From positions 3,648 through 26,336 of the IMG/VR virus record IMGVR_UViG_3300030090_000024: a stretch of 22,689 nt of DNA. One strand, given 5' to 3'. Of this stretch, positions 8,857-16,803 are shown in pieces. Under the pieces are notes generated by a model that saw only the letters and a program-made list of their open reading frames with translations, had not been told where the DNA came from and searched no databases. Numbering within the stretch: position 1 is the first letter of the stretch; each line of letters begins with the position of its first letter. The DNA is from a virus. A program made the translations under genes and the position numbers.

Positions 8857-8863
8857 TAGTTTT

Positions 8864-9745
8864 TTATCGTGCACCACCAGAAATATCATATACAAACTTA
8901 CCTGATCGTATAGCTTCCATAATATCTTCTGATCGTGCTTCATATTCTTTGGCAGACATTTTCTGTACCTGTGACTCTAAAATCTGTCCTGATACACCTT
9001 CGCCATCAATTTTAGTTGTTCTTTTTGTGCTAACTTTTGATGCTGCATCTTTAGTTGTTTTCTTTTTAGCCTTGATGTCCATACCGTTGTCAACCTTAAA
9101 TAGATCAATAACACGTACAACTGATCTAGGATCATCTTGATTTTCGTATAAAGCGTCCTGTACCCATTTAGGTTGTTCTGCTGCCCAGTTGTGAAAGTCA
9201 TCGCTCTCACGTAACTCATCGAAGTCGGGATGCATTTTTCTTATTGCATTTTCTGATTTAGTGCGTTGGGTTTCTGCATTAAGTTTATCTATCTCTTGCA
9301 GTCTCTTGTCTGCTTTCTCAAACTTTTCCTCTGCTTTTTTAGTAGCAATAGTTTCAACAATGCTTGCTATCTCTGGATATTTTTTAGACCATGCCTCTAT
9401 ACTTTCATCTGAACTAGGTGGACGTAGCTCCCCTTTAGATGCATTTTCCATCTGAGCTTTTAGTTCTTTTATTTCCTCAGACTGTTTGTTTAAATGCTTG
9501 CGTAAGTCACTGTACCGTTTTTTATACGTTCTTTCTTCAGCAGATAGCGTTTCTTCTTCAGTTTCTGTATCGGCCTTTTTCGCTTCGGTACTTTCTTCTT
9601 GTTTAGGATTGGCTTCTCTCTCCTCCATGAGGGCTTTGAGTTCTGCTTCATCCTGTTCTATGCGTTTTCGATTTGCTGTGAGGGTTGATTTGTTTTGTAC
9701 AAATCCTGCATTTTTTGGTGTTTCCACTTCTGTTAGTTCTGGCAT
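8864..9745 (-). CDS. Capsid scaffolding protein
   Basis: 293 residues, highly charged (E, K, D and Q), with few aromatics and long predicted coiled-coil helices: about 25-50 (RKRIEQDEAELKALMEE), 70-108 (AEERTYKKRYSDLRKHLNKQ and on) and 135-170 (KKAEEKFEKADKRLQEIDKL). The C-terminus is basic then ends in a small helical segment (KEYEARSEDIMEAIRSGKF), like the coat-binding end of scaffold proteins. It sits just before the major capsid gene, the usual place for scaffold. AAGGAG 7 nt before the ATG supports the start. No protease motif is seen, so a fused maturation protease is unlikely. Confidence 0.8.
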   Translation of the reverse strand: MPELTEVETPKNAGFVQNKSTLTANRKRIEQDEAELKALMEEREANPKQEESTEAKKADTETEEETLSAEERTYKKRYSDLRKHLNKQSEEIKELKAQMENASKGELRPPSSDESIEAWSKKYPEIASIVETIATKKAEEKFEKADKRLQEIDKLNAETQRTKSENAIRKMHPDFDELRESDDFHNWAAEQPKWVQDALYENQDDPRSVVRVIDLFKVDNGMDIKAKKKTTKDAASKVSTKRTTKIDGEGVSGQILESQVQKMSAKEYEARSEDIMEAIRSGKFVYDISGGAR

Positions 9746-9767
9746 GTTATTACTCCTTATGTTGGGG

Positions 9768-9781
9768 CCAGCCGTAGCTGG
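9768..9781 (-). other. UACG-tetraloop hairpin ahead of the scaffold gene
   Basis: On the minus strand CCAGC-TACG-GCTGG forms a 5-bp stem closed by a C(UACG)G loop, a known extra-stable tetraloop. It lies in the 64-nt gap between the 359-residue gene and the scaffold gene, about 22 nt before the scaffold ATG. A role as mRNA stabilizer or weak terminator is inference. Confidence 0.4.
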
Positions 9782-9809
9782 GTAGCCTTATTGTTATATG
9801 GATTTAGTT

Positions 9810-10889
9810 TTATTTTCCTAATGCTGAATCATCAAAAGATGGACCTTCTGGTGTATCATCTTCTTCATCATCGTCATCATCAGTAACACTTGGTGGTAAT
9901 AGTTTATCTATATCTATATCACCAGTTTCTGTTTGATAGAAAGGTTGATCTGTTATAGGTATTCCTGTAGAGGTATCTCCACCTGCGTTTGCATCTTGTT
10001 GATTGGCTGCTTGCTGTGCTCTAAATAAAATATTATTTGTTTCCTCTGTTAATGGATTGCCATCTGCATCAATACCTTGTTCAAGTAAGCTATTTATTTT
10101 TTTATTAATTGAACCTGCTTGTAATCGTTTTATCTTTTTGGCTTGTGTAACAAGACCCATACCTATGCCTGGTGCAAAAGAGTTTCCTACTAAACCTAAA
10201 ATAAATCTATCTGCAAATGTTACCTTACCTATATCTTCAGTTTTAAGCTTAGACATATCATTAGTATATTTAATAAAATCTTCATGTGTCCATTTATTAG
10301 GAGGTGTGTTTTCCCAAGATTTAATTAAAGTAACGCCTCTTCCGTTATCATCATTTCTTATTTGTTCTTCCTGCTGTTGTTGTTCTACAACAGTTTCTCC
10401 TTTTAAAGTGTAACCCTCTGGTATGGGTCTAAGAGGTCTGCCATTAAAAAAAACTATCTCTATTTCTGGTTTTGTTGGATGCACATAAGTTTTAAATTCA
10501 AAACCAATAAAAATGTTACCAGTGCCACCAAAGCCAGTGGTGTCTTGTATCTTACCGCCCTCGTTCATCTTTTGAGCTTCTTGCTCTACTTCTAGCTCAT
10601 CATCTCTAAAGAAAGACTCTTCACCTGCTTTGATACGTTTAAATCCTTGTTTAGCTGCAGCTTGTAGGTTCTCAAAGAAAGGTGTGCCATAGTAACGTCT
10701 AGTAGCAGCATCTATCATAAACTCGTTGGGGCTTGCCATGATAGGTATATCGTCACGAACTTCTGCTGGTGTTGCACCTATTGGTGCAGTGTTACCACTT
10801 ACAGGATCTTGTTTCTCACTAAGTATCTCATCCATCTCACGTTTCATAGAACGTGTAGATTGAAACATTGGTGCGTCAGTCTCTGCCAT
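9810..10889 (-). CDS. Conserved-type phage protein between portal and scaffold, unknown function
   Basis: 359 residues. Recognisable pieces: IMASPNEFMIDAATRRYYG ... FENLQAAAKQG (residues about 50-85), a stretch FNGRPLRPIPEGYTLKGE (about 147-165), a hydrophobic segment ADRFILGLVGNSFAPGIGMG (about 218-240) and a very acidic C-terminus (DDDDDEEDD). Proteins with the NEF-I-x-x-A-x-x-RYYG and NG-x-PL-x-PIP pattern are common in marine phages next to head genes, without known function (family knowledge, from memory). The G/A-rich hydrophobic stretch and the location would fit an internal or ejected virion protein, but this is inference. Confidence 0.65.
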   Translation of the reverse strand: MAETDAPMFQSTRSMKREMDEILSEKQDPVSGNTAPIGATPAEVRDDIPIMASPNEFMIDAATRRYYGTPFFENLQAAAKQGFKRIKAGEESFFRDDELEVEQEAQKMNEGGKIQDTTGFGGTGNIFIGFEFKTYVHPTKPEIEIVFFNGRPLRPIPEGYTLKGETVVEQQQQEEQIRNDDNGRGVTLIKSWENTPPNKWTHEDFIKYTNDMSKLKTEDIGKVTFADRFILGLVGNSFAPGIGMGLVTQAKKIKRLQAGSINKKINSLLEQGIDADGNPLTEETNNILFRAQQAANQQDANAGGDTSTGIPITDQPFYQTETGDIDIDKLLPPSVTDDDDDEEDDTPEGPSFDDSALGK

Positions 10890-11070
10890 TTATTTCATCC
10901 CTTAAAAATGTCAATCTTCTTAGAGCAGCTATCTCACCTTGAGCACGATACACACCTTCTATAGATGTTTCCTGTTCTAGTTTACGCTGTGCTACTTCTA
11001 TTTTTTCGTTAAGTATTTCAATAAATGAATCCCAAAGAGGTTTATCATTTACTAACTTTTTTATCTTCAT
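10876..11070 (-). CDS. 64-residue coiled-coil protein between portal and the 359-residue gene
   Basis: Overlaps the portal stop by 4 nt (ATGA) and the next start by 14 nt, so all three are probably translated together. The protein is a single charged helix-rich unit (KLVNDKPLWDSFIEIL, then KIEVAQRKLEQETS and GEIAALRRLTFLRDEI). The same kind of small helical protein is often seen just after phage portal genes; its role is unknown. Confidence 0.6.
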   Translation of the reverse strand: MKIKKLVNDKPLWDSFIEILNEKIEVAQRKLEQETSIEGVYRAQGEIAALRRLTFLRDEINGRD

Positions 11071-13196
11071 GTTCCTGTGAATCCTTGCTCACCTGGAACT
11101 GGTGCTGTACCTGTGCCTATAGTTCCACCACCTGCACCTGTAGTATCTGCTACCCCTGTACCTGCAGGAGTTGTTGGAGCAGCTTGAGCTTCAGGTGATG
11201 GGGGTGGTGCGACACCTTCAGGTGGTTCTGGTGGTGTAGCAAACTTCTTGAGTATCTCAGCTTGTATAGCTGCATCACCAAGAGAGTTAGTTACTTTGTC
11301 TGGATCTAAGTCCATACTCTTAGCTATCTCTCGTATGATGTAATCTGATTTTACAAAAGGTTGTAGCATAGGATTAGAAGCTACACCCAAGAACTGCATT
11401 AGACGCTGAGATCTTACTTCGTTAGCCATAAGACTTTCTGTGCCTTGAGCTTTTACTTCTAGATCACCTTTGATACCTTCATCGTAGTCAAACTGCATAT
11501 TAAATGCAAAGAACGCCCTACCCATTGGAGCAATAAGATAATCATCTACGTTCTTAACTACGTTCCGTATACTACCGTTGGCAGCAGACATGAGCATAGA
11601 AATACCAGAGGCAGTACGCCCCACACCCTGTATGCCTGTTTGACCGTGTGCAAAAGATGGAAAGCCTGTTGATTCATCTGCTAATACCCTTGCTTTATCA
11701 AATAGCTGCATATTTTCTGCAGCAACGTTTGGAAACTTAGTGCCAAATATGCCTTGACCTGGAGCACCGCCTTGTCTGCGAAAGACCTTGCCAGGATACA
11801 CAGAGAGGTCTTGACCTGGCACTAGGTTGGTTTCATCTACCTCTATAATAAGATTACCACTTAATGCAGCGTTGTCAATAGCCATACGCATAAAACCGTT
11901 CATTAAAGTTTGCGTATCGTCCATGTTTTCTGCAATGCCTACGCCAAAGAAAGAGTATGGGTTTAGTTCATATGGCACAGCATAGTAAGGTATACGTGCT
12001 GGTTTAAATGGATTAAGAACTAAACGTAATACTTTACTGTTACATATCCAAGCATTTACACTTAGTTGTTCTGAGTCTTTTAAATCTTTTGGTATCACTA
12101 CACCATGATCTTCTAGTATAGATGTATCTACGTATCCCCAAAACTCTAGAACTTCGTATCTGTATGGAGCGCTGCTGTACTGTGCATCGTCCTCCATATC
12201 TTGTTCCCAGTATTTCTTTTCGTAGGACTCACCCATATCTATGGCTTCATTGATAGACTCCTCTCTAAAGAAAGGTCTAGACTTTAGGCCACGCATTTGA
12301 GAGCGTGTCATGCGGTGACGTTCCACTACATACTCTGCTTCATCCATGTTGTACGCATCTGGGTCTGGGTAAAAGTTCCAGATAGATACATGGCTTGTAG
12401 ATGGTACAGTCTTTACTGTTGGGTCATACTCACCATCTTCGTTCCAGTTAGCGTACTCTTTGTCTATCGCAAACGGACCTTTCATAATCCCTGTGCCGAA
12501 CAACGCCATCTCAAAAGAAGTGTGGCGCAGTTGTTTATTAGCGCCACTTTCTTCTAACTGATCATGTATTTTCTTTTCCATCTTCTTAGCTGCAATCATA
12601 GCAGGATGAAATGTAACTGTGTCCTGTGTAGTGCCTGGACCCTCTATTATTTTATCGGAAGCATACTCTAGCGTATCCTCTATTGGACCCATACGCTTCA
12701 TGCGGTCATACATGGTTTCGCCAGGTTTCAGTTTATTATCAGGATCAAACAACAATGTAACTGGGGGTTTTTTACCAAAGGCATCTTCTAACTGATCTTG
12801 TGCTTGTTCAGTCTGTGGGTTGATGCTGATGTGCATAGACTCAGCTACACCTTCAGGTAGTGTTGTAGGATTAACTGTAAGGGGGAAACGAGAGCTACCA
12901 AACAAAACATCTACAATCTGCCCATACGCAGCTAGTGTTTTAGTTTTAGTAACCTTAATAAATACGCGAGACTTTTCAGTTTCTGTAAACTGTACGTCTG
13001 TATTGTATAAGCCACGGTAGTTTCTGTAGGCACGTAGCCACCTATTTTCATCTGCAAACCTAGCATCCTCTGCTCTATTAAACTTTGAAGTAACAAAAGC
13101 AACCACACCTTGTGCATCTAGGTCATCTGTTTCTTGGATTACAGACACTTCATCTGTTTCAAATAGTTCACCTTGTTCGTTATCTGTTGTAGCCAT
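11067..13196 (-). CDS. Portal protein (P22-type size)
   Basis: 709 residues, close to the 725 of the P22 portal. It is in the portal position (after TerL, before scaffold and capsid). The N-terminal part carries RAEDARFADENRWLRAYRNY; the middle holds the long helical and beta core (SHVSIWNFYPDPDAYNMDEA, EFWGYVDTSILEDHG, RIPYYAVPYELNPYSFFGVG); the last 70 residues are a P/G/T/A-rich, disordered tail (PPEPPEGVAPPPS and on). The protein forms the dodecameric ring at the packaging vertex (family knowledge). The start overlaps the stop of the 66-residue gene by one base. Confidence 0.85.
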   Translation of the reverse strand: MATTDNEQGELFETDEVSVIQETDDLDAQGVVAFVTSKFNRAEDARFADENRWLRAYRNYRGLYNTDVQFTETEKSRVFIKVTKTKTLAAYGQIVDVLFGSSRFPLTVNPTTLPEGVAESMHISINPQTEQAQDQLEDAFGKKPPVTLLFDPDNKLKPGETMYDRMKRMGPIEDTLEYASDKIIEGPGTTQDTVTFHPAMIAAKKMEKKIHDQLEESGANKQLRHTSFEMALFGTGIMKGPFAIDKEYANWNEDGEYDPTVKTVPSTSHVSIWNFYPDPDAYNMDEAEYVVERHRMTRSQMRGLKSRPFFREESINEAIDMGESYEKKYWEQDMEDDAQYSSAPYRYEVLEFWGYVDTSILEDHGVVIPKDLKDSEQLSVNAWICNSKVLRLVLNPFKPARIPYYAVPYELNPYSFFGVGIAENMDDTQTLMNGFMRMAIDNAALSGNLIIEVDETNLVPGQDLSVYPGKVFRRQGGAPGQGIFGTKFPNVAAENMQLFDKARVLADESTGFPSFAHGQTGIQGVGRTASGISMLMSAANGSIRNVVKNVDDYLIAPMGRAFFAFNMQFDYDEGIKGDLEVKAQGTESLMANEVRSQRLMQFLGVASNPMLQPFVKSDYIIREIAKSMDLDPDKVTNSLGDAAIQAEILKKFATPPEPPEGVAPPPSPEAQAAPTTPAGTGVADTTGAGGGTIGTGTAPVPGEQGFTGT

Positions 13197-13396
13197 TATC
13201 GGTCATCCTTTTCAAAACAGTCAAACTGTAGTCCGTAATATTGATTTTCTTCATACTTTTGCCAGTTAGCATTATCAACTATTATATTACACTGTTCTTG
13301 TGTAAACGTTTCTTGCATTATATATTGATTGCCAGTGTAAACCCACTCTTGTCCTGTATGACCCCATATACTTATTACAACTACAAATGTTTTCAT
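13196..13396 (-). CDS. Small protein between TerL and portal, unknown
   Basis: 66 residues, rich in Q, Y, W and N (KTFVVVISIWGHTGQEWVY ... FTQEQCNIIVDNANW ... YYGLQFDCFEKDDR), two cysteines. A short hydrophobic start may be a beta strand rather than a signal peptide, because it lacks a basic n-region and cleavage site. It is tightly packed: 2 nt after TerL and 1 nt overlap with the portal. I do not know a function. Confidence 0.6.
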   Translation of the reverse strand: MKTFVVVISIWGHTGQEWVYTGNQYIMQETFTQEQCNIIVDNANWQKYEENQYYGLQFDCFEKDDR

Positions 13397-13398
13397 TG

Positions 13399-14967
13399 TT
13401 AATATCCAAAGGTTTTATCTGCAGCTTGAAAGCCTGTTCTGTGAGACATGGGGTTGTAATCCCATAAAGAACTACGTGGCCTTGTCATTATACCATAACG
13501 TAAAGCATCATACAAGTGGTCTTCTGCATTTGTGTCTACATCCTCTGGGTTCTTTTTATCTAAAGGTATCCCTGGAAGTTGTGCTATCATATTGTTGCAA
13601 GTAGAGAAGAACACTAGTCTTGGCTCCTCAGTAAACTCATCTACTTGCAAACGGTGGTGAAGCTCGTTTTTACCTGCCACCCTTGAACCTTTAGATCTAT
13701 CAGATGGCCTCCAACGCAAGCCTTTCTGATTCATCTGTTCAGCCAAAGAAGGGCCAGTGTCTCCACGTTTATGCCACAGGGAGCTATCCAACACACCGTA
13801 CCTGATATTGTCATCTTGTTCTGCATCTAATATCATATCCGCTAAATCTGTTGCTGTAACTCTTGAACAGTATAACTCTCTGTATACTATTAGCTGTTCA
13901 CTTGGACTTACTGCCAACCAAACAACTCCTGTGTAACTTCCGTAGCCATAATCACATGCCCTAAACCTTGCCCAGTTTTTAGGTATGTCGTAAGGTTCGA
14001 CTACGTGTATCTTTCTATTAAACTCAGGAAATGCTGCTCCCTCGTTTACATCCCAGTTCCCTTCTAGTAACTGCTTTCTTTGATGTTCTGGGAGTGATAG
14101 AAGCATGGCTTCGTAATCACCACTCTCAGCTAAATAAGGATTATCAAAGAGACTAGCAGGTATGAACCTTCTTTTGAATAGGGGTTGACCAGCTTTGCTA
14201 TGCCCTTGTGGAAACTTCAGAACCTCACTAGTCTCTATGTCCGTTGCCCAAAATGGCGTGTTAGGCTTTGCTGGGTCAATGAACATCTTCTTAACCCAAG
14301 AGTGACCAGGGCCACCTGGGTTTGTAGTTGCTCTCATGTACAGACCTAAATCTTTGTTTGAACTACGTAGTCTTGATCGCATGTAGTTCCAAGAGTAAGG
14401 ACTGTTCCACTGTGTTAACTCGTCAAATGCTACGTAATTAAACGCCTGACCTTGATAGCGCATTACGTCTGTATCTCTATCCAAGTACGACATCCAAAGT
14501 GTGCCGCCTCTTGGTGTAGTCCATTGCGACTTACGCTCAGACCACTTTATGTTAGGTATTGCTTTAGGGTATAGCTCTTGGCTTTTCTGTATAAGTTCCC
14601 TAAGTTCTTCTGTTGTGTGTCGTACAAGTAGCCCACTAAAGTCTGGACTATTTAAGTTTCGTAACGGATCAGCTAGTGTCGCATAGCTCTTTCCGCCTCC
14701 AGCTGCCCCACCATATAGTACCTCACGTTCAGAAGACGCTAGATATTGTGTTTGTGGACCAGGATTAGGTTGAAATACAACACTCTGTGCGTGGTCTACA
14801 TCGTACTCAGGTGGCTTTACTTGCGCTGGTTTAGCTTCAGTCTTCTTCGTAGGTGTAGGAGCCAGGTCTTTCTTTTTCGAGGATCTCAATTTGACGGAGC
14901 GTTTTTTCGAGCCTTTTGGCATACTGGCGTTTAATCGCAGTAATCCTCTTTCGCTTTCTTTCGACAT
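13399..14967 (-). CDS. terL: Terminase large subunit
   Basis: 522 residues, the DNA packaging motor. Walker A is GGAAGGGKS (residues 86-94), Walker B is FNYVAFDE (176-183) with the catalytic Glu, and the coupling motif is TTNPGGPGHSW (215-224). The nuclease domain shows the expected acidic residues: D339 in RACDYGYGS, D394 in GVLDSS and D483/D487 in EDHLYDALRYG. The N-terminal 60 residues are a basic, P/T/K-rich extension. The start is uncertain: the ATG at 14967 or the one at 14922 (residue 16, MPKGSKKRS); neither has a strong ribosome binding site, and both make the gene overlap the upstream HTH gene (131 or 86 nt). Confidence 0.93.
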   Translation of the reverse strand: MSKESERGLLRLNASMPKGSKKRSVKLRSSKKKDLAPTPTKKTEAKPAQVKPPEYDVDHAQSVVFQPNPGPQTQYLASSEREVLYGGAAGGGKSYATLADPLRNLNSPDFSGLLVRHTTEELRELIQKSQELYPKAIPNIKWSERKSQWTTPRGGTLWMSYLDRDTDVMRYQGQAFNYVAFDELTQWNSPYSWNYMRSRLRSSNKDLGLYMRATTNPGGPGHSWVKKMFIDPAKPNTPFWATDIETSEVLKFPQGHSKAGQPLFKRRFIPASLFDNPYLAESGDYEAMLLSLPEHQRKQLLEGNWDVNEGAAFPEFNRKIHVVEPYDIPKNWARFRACDYGYGSYTGVVWLAVSPSEQLIVYRELYCSRVTATDLADMILDAEQDDNIRYGVLDSSLWHKRGDTGPSLAEQMNQKGLRWRPSDRSKGSRVAGKNELHHRLQVDEFTEEPRLVFFSTCNNMIAQLPGIPLDKKNPEDVDTNAEDHLYDALRYGIMTRPRSSLWDYNPMSHRTGFQAADKTFGY

Positions 14968-15259
14968 CTAATCTTTTTTTTAACCCATCGTGTGTTATAC
15001 TTCTACCTGACTGTGTTGTTAGCCACGCAGCTACTTGTCTTAAACTATATTGCTTTACGTGTTTCTTTGCAAGCTCTAGTAGTTCTAACTGTTCTGGGAT
15101 AGGGTTTAGCCAATCCTCATCCTCTGGGTCTACCTCGTATCCAAAAGGTATATTTTTACTTACCTTCGGAATCCTCTGCCACAGTTTTACTTTAAATGGA
15201 ACTTTAGGTAGTGTCCAATATTCATACTGTAGGGGTCTTTCACTCGTCAGATTCTGCAT
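14837..15259 (-). CDS. HTH protein between TerS and TerL
   Basis: 140 residues. Residues about 71-98 (YSLRQVAAWLTTQSGRSITH and DGLKKRL) read as a helix-turn-helix, followed by a basic helix of about 30 residues (KRKRITAIKRQYAKRLEKT). A DPEDEDWLNPIP segment precedes it. The type is common in marine phages next to the terminase genes and is sometimes annotated as a terminase small subunit or DNA-binding protein. It may help recognise the packaging site (inference). It overlaps the TerS-like gene by 20 nt and TerL by 86-131 nt. Confidence 0.7.
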   Translation of the reverse strand: MQNLTSERPLQYEYWTLPKVPFKVKLWQRIPKVSKNIPFGYEVDPEDEDWLNPIPEQLELLELAKKHVKQYSLRQVAAWLTTQSGRSITHDGLKKRLDVERKRKRITAIKRQYAKRLEKTLRQIEILEKERPGSYTYEED

Positions 15260-15620
15260 TGGTATCCTCTTTAGGTGGCAAGATAAACAAACCTCCTGTA
15301 GACTCTACTGATACTTTCTCTGTTTTAACTACACCTGCACGGTCAAGTATCTGACCTGCAGCCATCAATGTTTCTTTTATACCTAACTGGGTAGGATCGT
15401 CCAAAGCCCTACCATAAGCGACTGCAGCTTTGGGTCCAATCCTTGACATGTACGTTTTAGTAGCGTCAAATATCTCATCCTTCAACCCCTCCACTATAGA
15501 TGTAGTGGGAGTGTTGTCACTATAACCTGCTAACTTCTTAGCCGTAACAGCATCCCCACCTGCTTCCTCAAATAGAACTTCTAGGAACTTAGTTTGTTTC
15601 TCATTTAAAGTTCGTGTCAT
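15240..15620 (-). CDS. Terminase small subunit
   Basis: 126 residues. The N-terminal LNEKQTKFLEVLFEEAGGD followed by AKKLAGYSDNTPTTSIV is the usual DNA-binding start of phage small terminases (LT-x-KQ-x-KF ... AA-x-x-AGYS). A helical middle follows (oligomerization region), and the C-terminus is acidic and probably flexible. Location just before the HTH gene and TerL supports this. It forms the ring that picks the packaging start site (family knowledge). Overlaps the upstream basic gene by 4 nt. Confidence 0.75.
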   Translation of the reverse strand: MTRTLNEKQTKFLEVLFEEAGGDAVTAKKLAGYSDNTPTTSIVEGLKDEIFDATKTYMSRIGPKAAVAYGRALDDPTQLGIKETLMAAGQILDRAGVVKTEKVSVESTGGLFILPPKEDTNAESDE

Positions 15621-15898
15621 TTTACTTTCCTGTAGGCTCTGGTTTTTTTTGCAATTTTCTTAGGTTGAGCCACATGCTGCTTACCTGCCTTAGTGCCTTT
15701 TCGTTTTGCTCTGGTTGTAGCGGCATACTCAGCAGGGCTAAGAGACTTAATAGCCGCACTAGGTAAATAACGCTCACCAGTTTTAGCACTAGGCTTCCCA
15801 CTTTTAGTACGCCACTTTTGTTTTGTCCATGACTTTAAACTTCTTTGAGACTTTTTAAGTGCCATATCAAGCCTTGCAGTCACATCCACACTTGCCAT
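15617..15898 (-). CDS. Basic conserved-type phage protein, unknown
   Basis: 93 residues, very rich in K and R. The middle TKQKWRTKSGKPSAKTGERY-LP and SPAEYAATTRAKRKGTKAGK are recognisable as a pattern seen in many marine and other tailed phages (from memory), with no known function. The high basic charge would suit nucleic-acid binding. It ends in overlap with TerS, so it may belong to the packaging group. Confidence 0.65.
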   Translation of the reverse strand: MASVDVTARLDMALKKSQRSLKSWTKQKWRTKSGKPSAKTGERYLPSAAIKSLSPAEYAATTRAKRKGTKAGKQHVAQPKKIAKKTRAYRKVK

Positions 15899-15952
15899 TA
15901 CACAAGCATTTCCAGTTTAGTATTGCTCTAAGTAATCTTCTAAAGTACCTTT

Positions 15953-16138
15953 TCATCTGTACCCTCCACCTTTTGCTTTGTATTGTTTTGCAAGCATCTG
16001 TGCTTTCCTGGCGCTCCACTGTCCAGGTTTTCCACCTTTGCTGCCAGCTTTAATGGAAGAAAACAAACGCTTACGCATAGTAGGCTTAGTATAATTACCT
16101 GCCTTGTTAACGGTTGATTTTTTTGCTGATTTTGCCAC
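15953..16138 (-). CDS. Small basic phage protein, GTG start
   Basis: 61 residues; the start codon is GTG, with AGG about 10 nt upstream. NKAGNYTKPTMRKRLFSSIK and KGGKPGQWSARKAQMLAKQY are typical of a short basic protein family recurrent in marine phages (from memory), ending in a KGGGYR tail. The overlapping 82-residue frame on the same strand (15940-16188) lacks such a pattern and was not chosen. Likely DNA or RNA binding; unproven. The long hairpin described below lies between this gene and its upstream neighbour. Confidence 0.65.
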   Translation of the reverse strand: MAKSAKKSTVNKAGNYTKPTMRKRLFSSIKAGSKGGKPGQWSARKAQMLAKQYKAKGGGYR

Positions 16139-16174
16139 GAGTAATACCTATGTCTTTTAGTTGTTAGTCTGTTA

Positions 16175-16255
16175 TTAATCTTGTCCACATAAACTATCCT
16201 TTCTTACATTAGTTGTGTACTAAGGATAGTTTTACATATATGTGGACAAGATTAA
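16175..16255. repeat. Long imperfect hairpin (27 bp with asymmetric bulge)
   Basis: Outer arms TTAATCTTGTCCACATA (16175-16191) and TATGTGGACAAGATTAA (16239-16255) are a perfect 17-bp inverted repeat. Inner arms AACTATCCTT (16192-16201) and AAGGATAGTT (16222-16231) add 10 perfect bp. A 7-nt bulge lies on the right side (16232-16238) and the loop is 20 nt. No T-run follows on either strand, so it is not a simple intrinsic terminator. The design resembles RNase III processing hairpins between genes of T7-like phages, or a palindromic protein-binding site. Each outer arm holds TTGTCCACA, one base from a DnaA box. Confidence 0.75.
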
Positions 16256-16268
16256 ATAGACATTATTG

Positions 16269-16281
16269 CATAACCGTTATG
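16269..16281. repeat. Perfect short palindrome CATAAC-c-GTTATG
   Basis: Two 6-bp arms separated by one base, 13 nt beyond the long hairpin and about 13 nt past the stop of the 169-residue gene. It may be an operator-like site or part of the same structured region. Confidence 0.35.
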
Positions 16282-16293
16282 TTAAATACAAAC

Positions 16294-16803
16294 TTATGTA
16301 AACGGAGTTGCTGCAGTACCGTCACCAAATAGATGACCTGTTACCACCCACTTAGAATCAGTGATACATGTGTACTTAATCATACCACCAATAAAGCGTC
16401 CTTTAGTATCACCGTCAGCTACAAGCTGGTGATCTGCTGCTGCAGGACAAGCAAACGCTAGAGTGTCAATGTTTTCGTTTAGTGCAGCTAAACCACCGAC
16501 TTCATCTTTGTCAATCATAGTAATCATACCTTGTAAGGTATCTGAACTTGACGCTGCATCAATTTGCATTGTTCCTGTAAATGTTGTACCTACATGGAAC
16601 TCATAGGTTAGTCCTGCTGCTGCTGCAGGTAGAGTTATAGCAATACCACCTGCTCTGTTAAGAGTAAAGATAGTTCCTGACTCTGCTGCTGTCACTGTTT
16701 TAGTAGCATCTTCGATACTTGTTATCGCTGCTTTGATAGTAGTGAGGGTAATAGGTGTTTCGTATACTTCGATACCCTCTTGCCTTGTTGCCGTTGCTGA
16801 CAT
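16294..16803 (-). CDS. Beta-rich virion-like protein, unknown
   Basis: 169 residues. It has stretches of alternating small and hydrophobic residues (VTAAESGTIFTLNRAGGIAI, LTYEFHVGTTFTG, DTLQGMITMIDK) and a closing DSKWVVTGHLFGDG. The pattern suggests an all-beta protein resembling phage head-decoration or fibre-like domains. No signal peptide or membrane segment. The gene begins within the stop of the upstream gene (1-nt overlap). I cannot name its role. Confidence 0.6.
   Translation of the reverse strand: MSATATRQEGIEVYETPITLTTIKAAITSIEDATKTVTAAESGTIFTLNRAGGIAITLPAAAAGLTYEFHVGTTFTGTMQIDAASSSDTLQGMITMIDKDEVGGLAALNENIDTLAFACPAAADHQLVADGDTKGRFIGGMIKYTCITDSKWVVTGHLFGDGTAATPFT

Larger units (their letters stand above)
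8612..8863 (-). promoter_or_regulatory. Structured 252-nt leader of the major capsid gene
   Basis: The only long non-coding stretch inside the late block. Read on the minus strand it begins just after the scaffold stop with a sigma70-like promoter and then holds several hairpins: 8733-8740 with 8767-8774 (8 bp, perfect), 8775-8786 with 8803-8814 (12 bp with one U-G wobble on the minus strand), and GTTAG/CTAAC at 8644-8657. The capsid ribosome binding site GGAGGA follows near the end. A leader of this kind would let the capsid protein be made in excess of its neighbours. The roles of the hairpins are unproven. Confidence 0.55.

Noticed and set aside
15940-16188. 82-residue minus frame overlapping the 61-residue basic gene
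   Set aside because: It shares the DNA with the better-patterned 61-residue frame, runs into the long hairpin, and has no ribosome binding site.
16175-16255. Miniature transposable element
   Set aside because: No clear target-site duplication flanks the palindrome and no second copy was seen in the window, so an RNA or binding-site role was preferred.
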